A stretch of 64,000 nucleotides of DNA from Bathymodiolus brooksi (taxonomy: Eukaryota > Mollusca > Bivalvia > Mytilida > Modiolidae). This document shows positions 12,201 through 25,800 of the stretch, in pieces. The stretch is from the NCBI GenBank assembly GCA_963680875.1, contig OY804579.1, positions 27,947,804 through 28,011,803 of the forward strand. The letters are read 5' to 3'. The position numbers and the translations under genes are program-made. The notes beneath the pieces were generated by a model, which was given only the letters and a program-made list of their open reading frames with translations, was not told the DNA's origin and did no database searches. The number at the start of each line of letters is the position of its first letter. Position 1 is the first letter of the stretch.

Positions 12201-15200
12201 GAAAAATGTTTCAAAATGCTTCTTCTCTGAAACCACTTGGACAGTTGAAACCAAACTGCCCAGGAATGATCATTGGAAGGTCCTCTACAAATTTTCCGTT
12301 TTTTATGCCGGTCAGAAATCCAAGATGGCCGCCACCGCAGGACATAGATTAACATTGGACCCTATGGGAAAATATTCCAATGCCTTCTACTCAGAAACTA
12401 CAAATATGATTAAAGCCAAACTGTACATGAATGTTCATTAGATGGTCCTCTACAAACTTTACGTTTTTTGTTCTGGTATGAAATTCAAAATGGCGGCTAC
12501 GGCAGGACTTAGTTTAACATTGGACCCTATGGGAAAAATGTTTCAAAATGCTTCTTCTCTGAAACCACTTGGACAGTTGAAACCAAACTGCCCAGGAATG
12601 ATCATTGGAAGGTCCTCTACAAATTTAAGGTTTTTTACGCCGGTCGGAAATCCAAGATGGCCGCCACCGCAGGACATAGATTAACATTGGACCCTATGGG
12701 AAAATATTCAAATGCCTTCTACTCAGAAACTACAAATATGATTAAAGCCAAACTGTACATGAATGTTCATTAGATGGTCCTCTACAAACTTTACGTTTTT
12801 TGTTCTGGTATGAAATTCAAAATGGCGGCTACGGCAGGACTTAGTTTAACATTGGACCCTATGGGAAAAATGTTTCAAAACGCTTCTTCTCTGAAACCAC
12901 TTGGATAATTGAAACCAAACTGCCCAGGAATGATCATTGGAAGGTCCTCTACAAATTTTCTGTTTTTTATGCCGATCGGAAATCCAAGATGGCCACCACC
13001 GCAATACATAGATTAACATTGGACCCTATGGGAAAATGTTCAAATGCCTTCTACTCAGAAACTACAAATATGATTAAAGCCAAACTGTACATGAATGTTC
13101 ATTAGATGGTCCTCTACAAACTTTACGTTTTTTGTTCTGGTATGAAATTCAAAATGGCGGCTACGGCAGGACTTAGTTTAACATTGGACCCTATGGGAAA
13201 AATGTTTCAAAATGCTTCTTCTCTGAAACCACTTGGACAGTTGAAACTAAACTGCCCAGGAATGATCATTGGAAGGTCCTCTACAAATTTTTTGTTTTTT
13301 ATGCCGGTCGGAAATCCAAGATGGCCGCCACCGCAATACATAGATTAACATTGGACCCTATGGGAAAATATTCAAATGCCTTCTACTCAGAAACTACAAA
13401 TATGATTAAAGCCAAACTGTACATGAATGTTCATTAGATGGTTCTCTACAAACTTTACGTTTTTTGTTCTGGTATGAAATTCAAAATGGCGGCTACGGCA
13501 GGACTTAGTTTAACATTGGACCCTATGGGAAAAATGTTTCAAAATGCTTCTTCTCTGAAACCACTTGGACAGTTGAAACCAAACTGCCCAGGAATGATCA
13601 TTGGAAGGTCCTCTACAAATTTTCTGTTTTTTATGCCGGTCGGAAATCCAAGATGGCCACCACCGCAGGACATAGATTAACATTGGACCCTATGGGAAAA
13701 TGTTCAAATGCCTTCTTCTCAGAAACTACAAATATGATTAAAGCCAAACTGTACATGAATGTTCATTGGATGGTCCTCTACAAACTTTGCGTTTTTTGTT
13801 CCGATATAAAATTCAAAATGGCGGCTACGGCAGGACTTAGTTTAACATTGGACCCTATGGGAAAAATGTTTCAAAACGCTTCTTCTCTGAAACCACTTGG
13901 ATAATTGAAACCAAACTGCCCAGGAATGATCATTGGAAGGTCCTCTACAAGGTGTGTGTTTTTTATGCCGATCGGAAATCCAAGATGGCCACCACCGCAG
14001 GACATAGATTAACATTGGACCCTATGGGAAAATGTTCAAATGCCTTCTTCTCAGAAACTACAAATATGATTAAAGCCAAACTGTACAAGAATGTTCATTG
14101 GATGGTCCTCTACAAACTTTACGTTTTTTGTTCCGATATGAAATTCAAAATGGCGGCTACGGCAGGACTTAGTTTAACATTGGACCCTATGGGAAAAATG
14201 TTTCAAAATGCTTCTTCTCTGAAACCACTTGGACAGTTGAAACCAAACTGCCCAGGAATGATCATTGGCAGGTCCTCTACAAAGTTTCTGTTTTTTATGC
14301 CGGTCGGAAATCCAAGATGGCCACCACCGCAGGACATAGATTAACATTGGACCCTATGGGAAAATGTTCAAATGCCTTCTTCTCAGAAACTACAAATATG
14401 ATTAAAGCCAAACTGTACATGAATGTTCATTGGATGGTCCTCTACAAACTTTGCGTTTTTTGTTGCGATATAAAATTCAAAATGGCGGCTACGGCAGGAC
14501 TTAGTTTAACATTGGACCCTATGGGAAAAATGTTTCAAAACGCTTCTTCTCTGAAACCACTTGGATAATTGAAACCAAACTGCCCAGGAATGATCATTGG
14601 AAGGTCCTCTACAAGGTGTGTGTTTTTTATGCCGATCGGAAATCCAAGATGGCCACCACCACAGGACATAGATTAACATTGGACCCTATGGGAAAATGTT
14701 CAAATGCCTTCTTCTCAGAAACTACAAATATGATTAAAGCCAAACTGTACAAGAATGTTCATTGGATGGTCCTCTACAAACTTTACGTTTTTTGTTCCGA
14801 TATGAAATTCAAAATGGCGGCTACGGCAGGACTTAGTTTAACATTGGACCCTATGGGAAAAATGTTTCAAAATGCTTCTTCTCTGAAACCACTTGGACAG
14901 TTGAAACCAAACTGCCCAGGAATGATCATTGGAAGGTCCTCTACAAAGTTTCTGTTTTTTTTGCCGGTCGGAAATCCAAGATGGCCACCACCGCAGGACA
15001 TAGATTAACATTGGACCCTATGGGAAAATGTTCAAATGCCTTCTTCTCAGAAACTACAAATATGATTAAAGCCAAACTGTACATGAATGTTCATTGGATG
15101 GTCCTCTACAAACTTTGCGTTTTTTGTTCCGATATAAAATTCAAAATGGCGGCTACGGCAGGACTTAGTTTAACATTGGACCCTATGGGAAAAATGTTTC

Positions 15201-17517
15201 AAAACACTTCTTCTCTGAAACCACTTGGATAATTGAAACCAAACTGCCCAGGAATGATCATTGGAAGGTCCTCTACAAGGTGTGTGTTTTTTATGCCGAT
15301 CGGAAATCCAAGATGGCCACCACCGCAGGACATAGATTAACATTGGACCCTATGGGAAAATGTTCAAATGCCTTCTTCTCAGAAACTACAAATATGATTA
15401 AAGCCAAACTGTACATGAATGTTCATTGGATGGTCCTCTACAAACTTTGCGTTTTTTGTTCCGATATAAAATTCAAAATGGCGGCTACGGCAGGACTTAG
15501 TTTAACATTGGACCCTATGGGAAAAATGTTTCAAAACGCTTCTTCTCTGAAACCACTTGGATAATTGAAACCAAACTGCCCAGGAATGATCATTGGAAGG
15601 TCCTCTACAAGGTGTGTGTTTTTTATGCCGATCGGAAATCCAAGATGGCCACCACCACAGGACATAGATTAACATTGGACCCTATGGGAAAATGTTCAAA
15701 TGCCTTCTTCTCAGAAACTACAAATATGATTAAAGCCAAACTGTACAAGAATGTTCATTGGATGGTCCTCTACAAACTTTACGTTTTTTGTTCCGATATG
15801 AAATTCAAAATGGCGGCTACGGCAGGACTTAGTTTAACATTGGACCCTATGGGAAAAATGTTTCAAAATGCTTCTTCTCTGAAACCACTTGGACAGTTGA
15901 AACCAAACTGCCCAGGAATGATCATTGGAAGGTCCTCTACAAAGTTTCTGTTTTTTTTGCCGGTCGGAAATCCAAGATGGCCACCACCGCAGGACATAGA
16001 TTAACATTGGACCCTATGGGAAAATGTTCAAATGCCTTCTTCTCAGAAACTACAAATATGATTAAAGCCAAACTGTACATGAATGTTCATTGGATGGTCC
16101 TCTACAAACTTTGCGTTTTTTGTTCCGATATAAAATTCAAAATGGCGGCTACGGCAGGACTTAGTTTAACATTGGACCCTATGGGAAAAATGTTTCAAAA
16201 CACTTCTTCTCTGAAACCACTTGGATAATTGAAACCAAACTGCCCAGGAATGATCATTGGAAGGTCCTCTACAAGGTGTGTGTTTTTTATGCCGATCGGA
16301 AATCCAAGATGGCCACCACCGCAGGACATAGATTAACATTGGACCCTATGGGAAAATGTTCAAATGCCTTCTTCTCAGAAACTACAAATATGATTAAAGC
16401 CAAACTGTACATGAATGTTCATTGGATGGTCCTCTACAAACTTTGCGTTTTTTGTTCCGATATAAAATTCAAAATGGCGGCTACGGCAGGACTTAGTTTA
16501 ACATTGGACCCTATGGGAAAAATGTTTCAAAACGCTTCTTCTCTGAAACCACTTGGATAATTGAAACCAAACTGCCCAGGAATGATCATTGGAAGGTCCT
16601 CTACAAGGTGTGTGTTTTTTATGTCGATCGGAAATCCAAGATGGCCACCACCACAGGACATAGATTAACATTGGACCCTATGGGAAAATGTTCAAATATG
16701 ATTAAAGCCAAACTGTACATGAATGTTCATTGGATGGTCCTCTACAAACTTTACGTTTTTTGTTCCGATATGAAATTCAAAATGGCGGCTACGGCAGGAC
16801 TTAGTTTAACATTGGACCCTATGGGGGAAATGTTTGAAAACGCTTCTTCTCTGAAACCACTAGAACAGTTGAAACCAAACTGCCCAGGAATGATCATTGG
16901 AAGGTCCTCTACAAAGTTTCTGGTTTTTTTATGCCGATCGGAAATCCAAGATGGCCACCACCGCAGGACATAGATTAACATTGGACCCTATGGGAAAATG
17001 TTCAAATGCCTTCTTCTCAGAAACTACAAATATGATTAAAGCCAAACTGTACATGAATGTTCATTGAATGGTCCTCTACAAAATATACGTTTTTCATTCT
17101 GATATGAAATTCAAAATGGCGGCTACGGCAGGACTTAGTTTAACATTGGACCCTATGGGAAAAATGTTTCAAAATGCTTCTTCTCTGAAACCACTTGGAC
17201 AGTTGAAACCAAACTGCCCAGGAATGATCATTGGAAGGTCCTGTTTTTTATGCCGATCGGAAATCCAAGATGGCTGCCACCACAGGTCATAGTATTAACA
17301 CAGAACCATATGGGGAAAATACAGAAATATATTCTTCTCTGAAGTTATTGCACTGATTGAACCTAAACTGTGCATCAATCATTGGAAGGTCCTTTACAAA
17401 CTTTGTGTTTTTTATGTTGATCGTAATTCCAAGATGACGCAGGACATAGTTTTTACATTGGACCAATTGGTTTTTTTTATTACCAGGTGAACGATACAGG
17501 CTCTTGAGAGCCTCTGG
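9299..17517 (+). mobile_element. E4: longest Helentron/pearl-like element (8.2 kb)
   Basis: Same termini as E3: a hairpin from AGTTCACCTGG with one stem mismatch, five CGTCTGT copies, and an end at CTGG 17514-17517. The array spans roughly 9660-17262, about 23 units of 332 bp. Exact internal higher-order repeats are visible: 10000-11990 recurs at 11993 (offset 1993, six units plus one base from an ACTTTTACG variant at ~11126), and 14616-15564 recurs at 15612 (offset 996, three units). A 24-bp deletion between CAAAT direct repeats lies near 16697. Confidence 0.8.
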
Positions 17518-17829
17518 TTAACATATATTACGGATTTTTTTATGAACTTTGAACTTTTACCGATTTTGACCGATTATGCAAATTAGAAAAAAGGGGGATG
17601 AAATTAAAAAAAATCTTCTCCTCTGAAACTACTGAGCCAATCTCAACCAAACTTTGCTGAAATGATCCTTAGGTGGTCCCCTTTCAAAATTGTGTCCGTC
17701 AGCGCCGTCCTGTATCCAAGATGGCCACCATTACTAAAAATAGAAATTTCTTCAAATGGCCAAATCTGCTCTATTTTAAGCCAGAAAGTGCCCACATTTG
17801 AACTGTATAGGTATAATGATGAGCTTTTT
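17518..17829 (+). repeat. Single outer ~306-bp monomer between E4 and E5
   Basis: Outer monomer with the diagnostic variant GTATAGGTATAATGATG in place of GTATAAGCATAATGATG. The same variant occurs before E7 and E8, tying the three junctions to one duplicated ancestor. Confidence 0.88.
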
Positions 17830-20800
17830 AGTTCACCTGGACCAAAGGTCCAGGTGAACTATTGCCATCACTTGGCGTCCGTCGTCTGTCGTCTGTAGTC
17901 TGTCGTCTGTAAACTTTTCACATTTCAAGCTTCTTCTCCGAAACCACTTGGCCGAATGGAACCGAACTTAGCAGGAATGTTCCTTGGATGGTCCTCTACA
18001 AAGTTACTGTTTTTCGTTCCAGTCGGATATTCAATATGGCTGCCAGGGCCAATAATATGCTCTGATTGGCTGAAATTTCAAAGATCTTCTTCTCTGAAAC
18101 TAATGAACTGACTGAACCCAAACTGTAAAGGAATGATCATTGGAATGTCCTTTACCAAGTTACTGTTTTTTATGCCGATCGGAAATCCAAGATGGCCGCC
18201 ATCGCAGGACATAGATTAACATTGGACCCTATGGGAAAATGTTCAAATGCCTTCTTCTCAGAAACTACAAATATGATTAAAGCCAAACTGTACATGAATG
18301 TTCATTGGATGGTCCTCTACAATCTTAAGGTTTTTTGTTCCGATATGAAATTCAAAATGGCGGCTACGGCAGGACTTAGTTTAACATTGGACCCTATGGG
18401 AAAAATGTTTCAAAATGCTTCTTCTCTGAAACCACTTGGACAGTTGAAACCAAACTGCCAAGGAATGATCATTGGAAGGTCCTCTACAAATTTTCTGTTT
18501 TTTATGCCGATCGGAAATCCAAGATGGCCGCCACCGCAATACATAGATTAACATTGGACCCTATGGGAAAATGTTCAAATGCCTTCTTCTCAGAAACTAC
18601 AAATATTATTAAAGCCAAACTGTACATGAATGTTCATTGGATGGTCCTCTACAAACTTTACGTTTTTTGTTCCGGTATGAAATTCAAAATGACGGCTACG
18701 GCAGGACTTAGTTTAACATTGAACCCTATGGGGAAAATGTTTCAAAATGCTTCTTCTCTGAAACCACTTGGACAGTTGAAACCAAACTGCCCAGGAATGA
18801 TCATTGGAAGGTCCTCTACAAATTTTCCGTTTTTTATGCCGGTCGGAAATCCAAGATGGCCGCCACCGCAGGACGTAGATTAACATTGGACCCTATGGGA
18901 AAATATTCAAATGCCTTCTACTCAGAAACTACAAATATGATTAAAGCCAAACTGTACATGAATGTTCATTAGATGGTCCTCTACAAACTTTACGTTTTTT
19001 GTTCCGGTATGAAATTCAAAATGGCGGCTACGGCAGGACTTAGTTTAACATTGAACCCTATGGGAAAAATGTTTCAAAACGCTTCTTCTCTGAAACCACT
19101 TGGATAATTGAAACCAAACTGCCTAGGAATGATCATTGGAAGGTCCTCTAGAAATTCTATGTTTTTTATGCCGATCGGAAATCCAAGATGGCCGCCACCG
19201 CAATACATAGATTAACATTGGACCCTATGGGAAAATGTTCAAATGCCTTCTTCTCAGAAACTACAAATATTATTAAAGCCAAACTATACATGAATGTTCA
19301 TTGGATGGTCCTCTACAAACTTTACGTTTTTTGTTCCGATAAGAAATTCAAAATGGCGGCTACGGCAGGACTTAGTTTAACATTGGACCCTATGGGAAAA
19401 ATGTTTCAAAACGCTTCTTCTCTGAAACCACTTGGATAATTGAAACCAAACTGCCCAGGAATGATCATTGGAAGGTCCTCTACAAATTTTCTGTTTTTTA
19501 TGCCGGTCGGGAATCCAAGATGGCCGCCACTGCAGGACATAGATTAACATTGGACCCTATGGGAAAATATTCAAATGCCTTCTACTCAGAAACTACAAAT
19601 ATGATTAAAGCCAAACTGTACATGAATGTTCATTGGATGGTCCTCTACAATCTTAAGGTTTTTTGTTCCGATATGAAATTCAAAATGGCGGCTACGGCAG
19701 GACTTAGTTTAACATTGGACCCTATGGGAAAAATGTTTCAAAATGCTTCTTCTCTGAAACCACTTGGACAGTTGAAACCAAACTGCCCAGGAATTATCAT
19801 TGGAAGGTCCTCTACAAATTTTCTGTTTTTTATGCCGATCGGAAATTCAAGATGGCCGCCACCGCAGGACATAGATTAACATTGGACCCTATGGGAAAAT
19901 GTTCAAATGCCTTCTTCTCAGAAACTACAAATATGATTAAAGCCAAACTGTACATGAATGTTCATTGGATGATCCTCTACAAACAATACGTTTTTTGTTC
20001 CGATATGAAATTCAAAATGGCGGCTACGGCAGGACTTAGTTTAACATTGGACCCTATGGGAAAAATGTTTCAAAACGCTTCTTCTCTGAAATCACTGGAA
20101 CAGTTGAAACCAAACTGCCCAGGAATGATCATTGGAAGGTCCTCTACAAATTTTATGTTTTTTATGCCGATCGGAAATCCAAGATGGCCACCACCGCAAT
20201 ACATAGATTATCATTGGACCCTATGGGAAAATGTTCAAATGCCTTCTTCTCAGAAACTACAAATATTATTAAAGCCAAACTGTACATGAATGTTCATTGG
20301 ATGGTCCTCTACAAACGTTAGGTTTTTTGTTCCGATATGAAATTCAAAATGGCGGCTACGGCAGGACTTAGTTTAACATTGGACCCTATGGGGAAAATGT
20401 TTCAAAACGCTTCTTCTCTGAAACCACTTGGACAATTGAATCCAAACTGCCCAGGAATGATCATTGGAAGGTCCTCTACAAAGTTTCTGTTTTTTTATGC
20501 CGATCGGAAATCCAAGATGGCCACCACCGCAGGACATAGATTAACATTGGACCCTATGGGAAAATGTTCAAATGCCTTCTTCTCAGAAACTACAAATATG
20601 ATTAAAGCCAAACTGTACATGAATGTTCATTAGATGGCCCTCTACAAACTATAGGTTTTTTGTTCCGATATGAAATTCAAAATGGCGGCTACGGCAGGAC
20701 TTAGTTTAACATTGGACCCTATGGGAAAAATGTTTCAAAACGCTTCTTCTCTGAAACCACTTGGACAGTTGAAACCAAACTGCCCAGGAATGATCATTGG

Positions 20801-21085
20801 AAGGTCCTCTGTTTTTTATGCCGATCGGAAATCCAAGATGGCCGCCACCACAGGTCATAGTATTAACACAGAACCATATGGGGAAAATACAGAAATATAT
20901 TCTTCTCTGAAGCTATTGCACTGATTGAACCTAAACTGTGCATCAATCATTGGAAGGTCCTTTACAAACTTTGTGTTTTTTATGTTGATCGTAATTCCAA
21001 GATGACGCAGGACATAGTTTTTACATAGGACCAATTGTTTTTTTTTATTACCAGGTGAACGATACAGGCTCTTGAGAGCCTCTGG
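17830..21085 (+). mobile_element. E5: Helentron/pearl-like element with a different right flank
   Basis: The 5' hairpin is perfect. The heptamer tract has four copies, the third being AGTCTGT. The array has about eight 332-bp units (~18181-20835). The 3' end is AGGCTC-TTGA-GAGCCT, then CTGG (21082-21085), followed by TTGTATAGTGC. The left flank is outer monomer but the right flank is segment U, so the flanks do not come from one target site. I infer a chimera made by recombination between two E copies. E8 is its near-identical twin. Confidence 0.78.
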
Positions 21086-22204
21086 TTGTATAGTGCTACA
21101 TGTTTTCTCTTATACTAATCTAGCCAATGTCAATGTTATATGCCTAAGCATTTCTAGAAACATTGTCATACTAGTTTACATAATATAAAGCATATCGCTG
21201 CATTATTTAGTACTGCATACCTTGATCTGTGAAATATTATTTCAATGAGTGTGCTTTTCAGAATTAAATTTTAGACAACAAAAGCCATAGGTACAATTCT
21301 AAGCATTTTAAAAGTTAGTTAACTTTATAGCACTGTGAAGATATGTTGAAAGCATAAAAGAGTCTTAACAATGTATGGCACAACTTAAAACATGAACTAA
21401 AAGAATGATAAATTAAATACAACTTTATTCAGTCATTAAACAATTCATGTTTGTGACAGTAAACAATGAGAATACAAAGCAATAATTAACAAATACAAGT
21501 CAATACTTTACTGGAGTGAAATATGCAGTCTAATCCTACAATTTGAATGGTCAGCTTGACAGGTGATAAATGACCATATTCCCGTGGTAGATTGGAGATA
21601 TGAAGCAGGTCTAAATATGTGTTGCTTTCTCAAAATAGAATTAAAATAAATATCTGAGCTTATCTATATAGGAAGCCAACACTTATTCCGAATAATAAAT
21701 CGTGAAATTAAAGAAAAATAATGTTTTGTTTTCATACAAGGCAGGCCTTCAAGTGGGCTTAGGTCCAACAAATTACACACTTTAATATTCAAGTGCTGGA
21801 TTAAATCATATTTACACATATATGTAATTACGATACTCTTGAATGTTATCAGAGGAGGGGAACTAAAAGTTCCTGCGGCTTAGGGAATATAGAACACTGA
21901 CAGGGAATATGAGCCCATATCCCCTGTGAAGATCCTGAATAACATACAATGTATAATATTTAGAAGTCCTCTCTATATATAACAATTGTACAAGTAAAGG
22001 GAATTAATACCCTACAATCACAGCATAGTATGGATCTGGTACAATCATATTCTATTTACACCACAAGATCATTCATTGTTCAGTAGGAGAAGTTGGCACA
22101 ATAAGATTAAAGGTCCTAATTATCTTCTGCCTGTGGGCCAGGTTCTTGGGGTCTTTCTTGAGGTCTCTAAAACATAATAAATTAAATCTTTAAAATACCT
22201 TTTT
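21086..22204. other. Segment U copy 1: non-satellite DNA, possible terminal exon and 3' UTR of a minus-strand gene
   Basis: About 1.1 kb of ordinary AT-rich sequence with no core repeats. On the minus strand, TTATGTTTTAG (a possible splice acceptor, exon start ~22166) is followed by 16 codons rich in P, Q and E and a TAG stop at 22116-22118. Downstream on that strand is an AATAAA signal near 21424. This fits a last exon plus ~0.7-kb 3' UTR, but the coding part is short and no family is recognised. The same segment recurs at 33898-35016. Confidence 0.35.
22116..22166 (-). CDS. Candidate terminal exon, hypothetical protein C-terminus
   Basis: In the minus strand, an AG acceptor at 22167-22168 preceded by a T-rich tract opens a frame ending RPQERPQEPGPQAEDN and a TAG stop. 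No upstream exon is identifiable because the next DNA on that side is element O2. An identical copy lies at 34928-34978. Phase and acceptor use are guesses; random occurrence of such a short frame is quite possible. Confidence 0.2.
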   Translation of the reverse strand, partial: RPQERPQEPGPQAEDN

Positions 22205-22898
22205 AGCTCATCTGACCCAAAGGGTCATGTGAGCTATTGCCATCACTTGGCGTCCGTCGTCGTCGTCCGTCGTACGTCGTAAACTTTTTCAAAAATCTTC
22301 TCCTCTGAAAGTACAAGACCAATGGAAACCAAACTTGGTCTGAATCATCACTAGGGTGTCTAGTTTCAAAATTGTGTCCGGTGATGCCGTGCATCAACCA
22401 ACATGGCTGCTGTTACTAAAAATAGAACATTGGTAAAATTGCAGGTTTTGGGTAATAACTCAAAAACCGTTAATAATATCAAAAATCTGACATGGGGTAA
22501 AAATGAGCAGCACACTTTTCGTCCTTTATTTCAAAAACTATTAGAGACATGTGGTAAGTTGAAACTGCAAACATGTTCAGCATGTCAATATCTACATACC
22601 CTGCAATTTTGAAGTAAATCCCATTACCCATTTTGACCGATTATGCAAATTAGAAAAAAGGGGGGATGAAATTAAAAAAAAATATTCTTCTCTGAAACTA
22701 CTGAGCCAATCTCAACCAAACTTTGCTGAAATGATCCTTGGGTGGTCCCCTTTCAAAATTGTGTCCGTCAGCACCGTCTTGTATCCAAGATGGCCGCCAT
22801 TACTAAAAATAGAAATTTCTTCAAATGGCCAAAATTGCTCTATTTTAAGCCAGAAAGTGCCCAAATTTGAACTGTATAAGCATAATGATGAGCTTTTT
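22205..22898 (+). mobile_element. O2: 5' end of outer element, interrupted by E6
   Basis: Begins with the hairpin AGCTCATCTGACCC-AAA-GGGTCATGTGAGCT (two mismatches), then CTATTGCCATCACTTGGCG and CGTCGTC/CGTCCGTCG repeats, then a core with CTTCTCCTCTGAAAG and ACATGGCTGCTGTTAC. A segment with ATTTCAAAAACTATTAGAGACATG follows, then one ~306-bp monomer ending GAGCTTTTT where E6 enters. The matching 3' end is not seen for this copy; for the duplicate O3 it is at 44392. Confidence 0.72.
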
Positions 22899-25800
22899 AG
22901 TTCACCTGGACCAAAAGTCCAGGTGAACTATTGCCATCACTTGGCGTCCGTCGTCTGTCGTCTGTAAACTTTTCACATTTCAAGCTTCTTCTCCGAAACC
23001 ACTTGGCCGATTGGAACCGAACTTAGCAGGAATGTTCCTTGGATGGTCCTCTACAAAGTTACTGTTTTTCGTTCCAGTCGGATATTCAATATGGCTGCCA
23101 GGGCCAATAATATGCTCTGATTGGCTGAAATTTCAAAGATCTTCTTCTCCGAAACTAATGAACTGACTGAACCCAAACTGTAAAGGAATGATCATTGGAA
23201 TGTCCTTTACCAAGTTACTGTTTTTTATGCCGATCGGAAATCCAAGATGGCCGCCATCGCAGGACATAGATTAACATTGGACCCTATGGGAAAATGTTCA
23301 AATGCCTTCTTCTCAGAAACTACAAATATGATTAAAGCCAAACTGTACATGAATGTTCATTGGATGGTCCTCTACAATCTTAAGGTTTTTTGTTCCGATA
23401 TGAAATTCAAAATGGCGGCTACGGCAGGACTTAGTTTAACATTGGACCCTATGGGAAAAATGTTTCAAAATGCTTCTTCTCTGAAACCACTTGGACAGTT
23501 GAAACCAAACTGCCCAGGCATGATCATTGGAAGGTCCTCTACAAATTTTATGTTTTTTATGCCGGTCAGAAATCCAAGATGGCCGCCACCGCAGGACATA
23601 GATTAACATTGGACCCTATGGGAAAATGTTCAAATGACTTCTTCTCAGAAACTACAAATATTATTAAAGCCAAACTGTACATGAATGTTCATTGGATGGT
23701 CCTCTACAATCTTAAGGTTTTTTGTTCCGATATGAAATTCAAAATGGCGGCTACGGCAGGACTTAGTTTAACATTGGACCCTATGGGAAAAATGTTTCAA
23801 AATGCTTCTTCTCTGAAACCACTTGGACAGTTGAAACCAAACTGCCCAGGAATGATCATTGGAAGGTCCTCTACAAATTTGCTCTTTTTTATGCCGGTCG
23901 GAAATCCAAGATGGCCGCCACCGCAGGCCATAGATTAACATTGGACCCTATGGGAAAATATTCAAATGCCTTCTACTCAGAAACTACAAATATGATTAAA
24001 GCCAAACTGTACATGAATGTTCATTAGATGGTCCTCTACAAACTTTACGTTTTTTGTTCTGGTATGAAATTCAAAATGGCGGCTACGGCAGGACTTAGTT
24101 TAACATTGAACCCTATGGGAAAAATGTTTCAAAACGCTTCTTCTCTGAAACCACTTGGATAATTGAAACCAAACTGCCTAGGAATGATCATTGGAAGGTC
24201 CTCTAGAAATTTTATGTTTTTTATGCTGATCGGAAATCCAAGATGGCCGCCACCGCAATACATAGATTAACATTGGACCCTATGGGAAAATGTTCAAATG
24301 CCTTCTTCTCAGAAACTACAAATATGATTAAAGCCAAACTGTACATGAATGTTCATTGGATGGTCCTCTACAATCTTAAGGTTTTTTGTTCCGATATGAA
24401 ATTCAAAATGGCGGCTACGGCAGAACTTAGTTTAACATTGGACCCTATGGGAAAAATGTTTCAAAATGCTTCTTCTCTGAAACCACTTGGACAGTTGAAA
24501 CCAAACTGCCCAGGAATGATCATTGGAAGGTCCTCTACAAATTTTCCGTTTTTTATGCCGGTCAGAAATCCAAGATGGCCGCCACCGCAGGACATAGATT
24601 AACATTGGACCCTATGGGAAAATATTCAAATGCCTTCTACTCAGAAACTACAAATATGATTAAAGCCAAACTGTACATGAATGTTCATTAGATGGTCCTC
24701 TACAAACTTTGCGTTTTTTGTTCCGATATAAAATTCAAAATGGCGGCTACGGCAGGACTTAGTTTAACATTGGACCCTATGGGAAAAATGTTTCAAAACG
24801 CTTCTTCTCTGAAACCACTTGGATAATTGAAACCAAACTGCCCAGGAATGATCATTGGAAGGTCCTCTACAAGGTGTGTGTTTTTTATGCCGATCGGAAA
24901 TCCAAGATGGCCACCACCGCAGGACATAGATTAACATTGGACCCTATGGGAAAATGTTCAAATGCCTTCTTCTCAGAAACTACAAATATGATTAAAGCCA
25001 AACTGTACAAGAATGTTCATTGGATGGTCCTCTACAAACTTTACGTTTTTTGTTCCGATATGAAATTCAAAATGGCGGCTACGGCAGGACTTAGTTTAAC
25101 ATTGGACCCTATGGGAAAAATGTTTCAAAATGCTTCTTCTCTGAAACCACTTGGACAGTTGAAACCAAACTGCCCAGGAATGATCATTGGAAGGTCCTCT
25201 ACAAAGTTTCTGTTTTTTTTCCCGGTCGGAAATCCAAGATGGCCACCACCGCAGGACATAGATTAACATTGGACCCTATGGGAAAATGTTCAAATGCCTT
25301 CTTCTCAGAAACTACAAATATGATTAAAGCCAAACTGTACATGAATGTTCATTGGATGGTCCTCTACAAACTTTGCGTTTTTTGTTCCGATATAAAATTC
25401 AAAATGGCGGCTACGGCAGGACTTAGTTTAACATTGAACCCTATGGGAAAAATGTTTCAAAACACTTCTTCTCTGAAACCACTTGGATAATTGAAACCAA
25501 ACTGCCCAGGAATGATCATTGGAAGGTCCTCTACAAGGTGTGTGTTTTTTATGCCGATCGGAAATCCAAGATGGCCACCACCGCAGGACATAGATTAACA
25601 TTGGACCCTATGGGAAAATGTTCAAATGCCTTCTTCTCAGAAACTACAAATATGATTAAAGCCAAACTGTACATGAATGTTCATTGGATGGTCCTCTACA
25701 AACTTTGCGTTTTTTGTTCCGATATAAAATTCAAAATGGCGGCTACGGCAGGACTTAGTTTAACATTGGACCCTATGGGAAAAATGTTTCAAAACGCTTC

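Noticed and set aside
22403..22612. Plus-strand frame MAAVTKNRTLVKLQ... in O2 and its copy at 35215
   Set aside because: Starts at the ATGGCTGC core motif and lies in the non-coding element body; duplicated only because the locus is duplicated.
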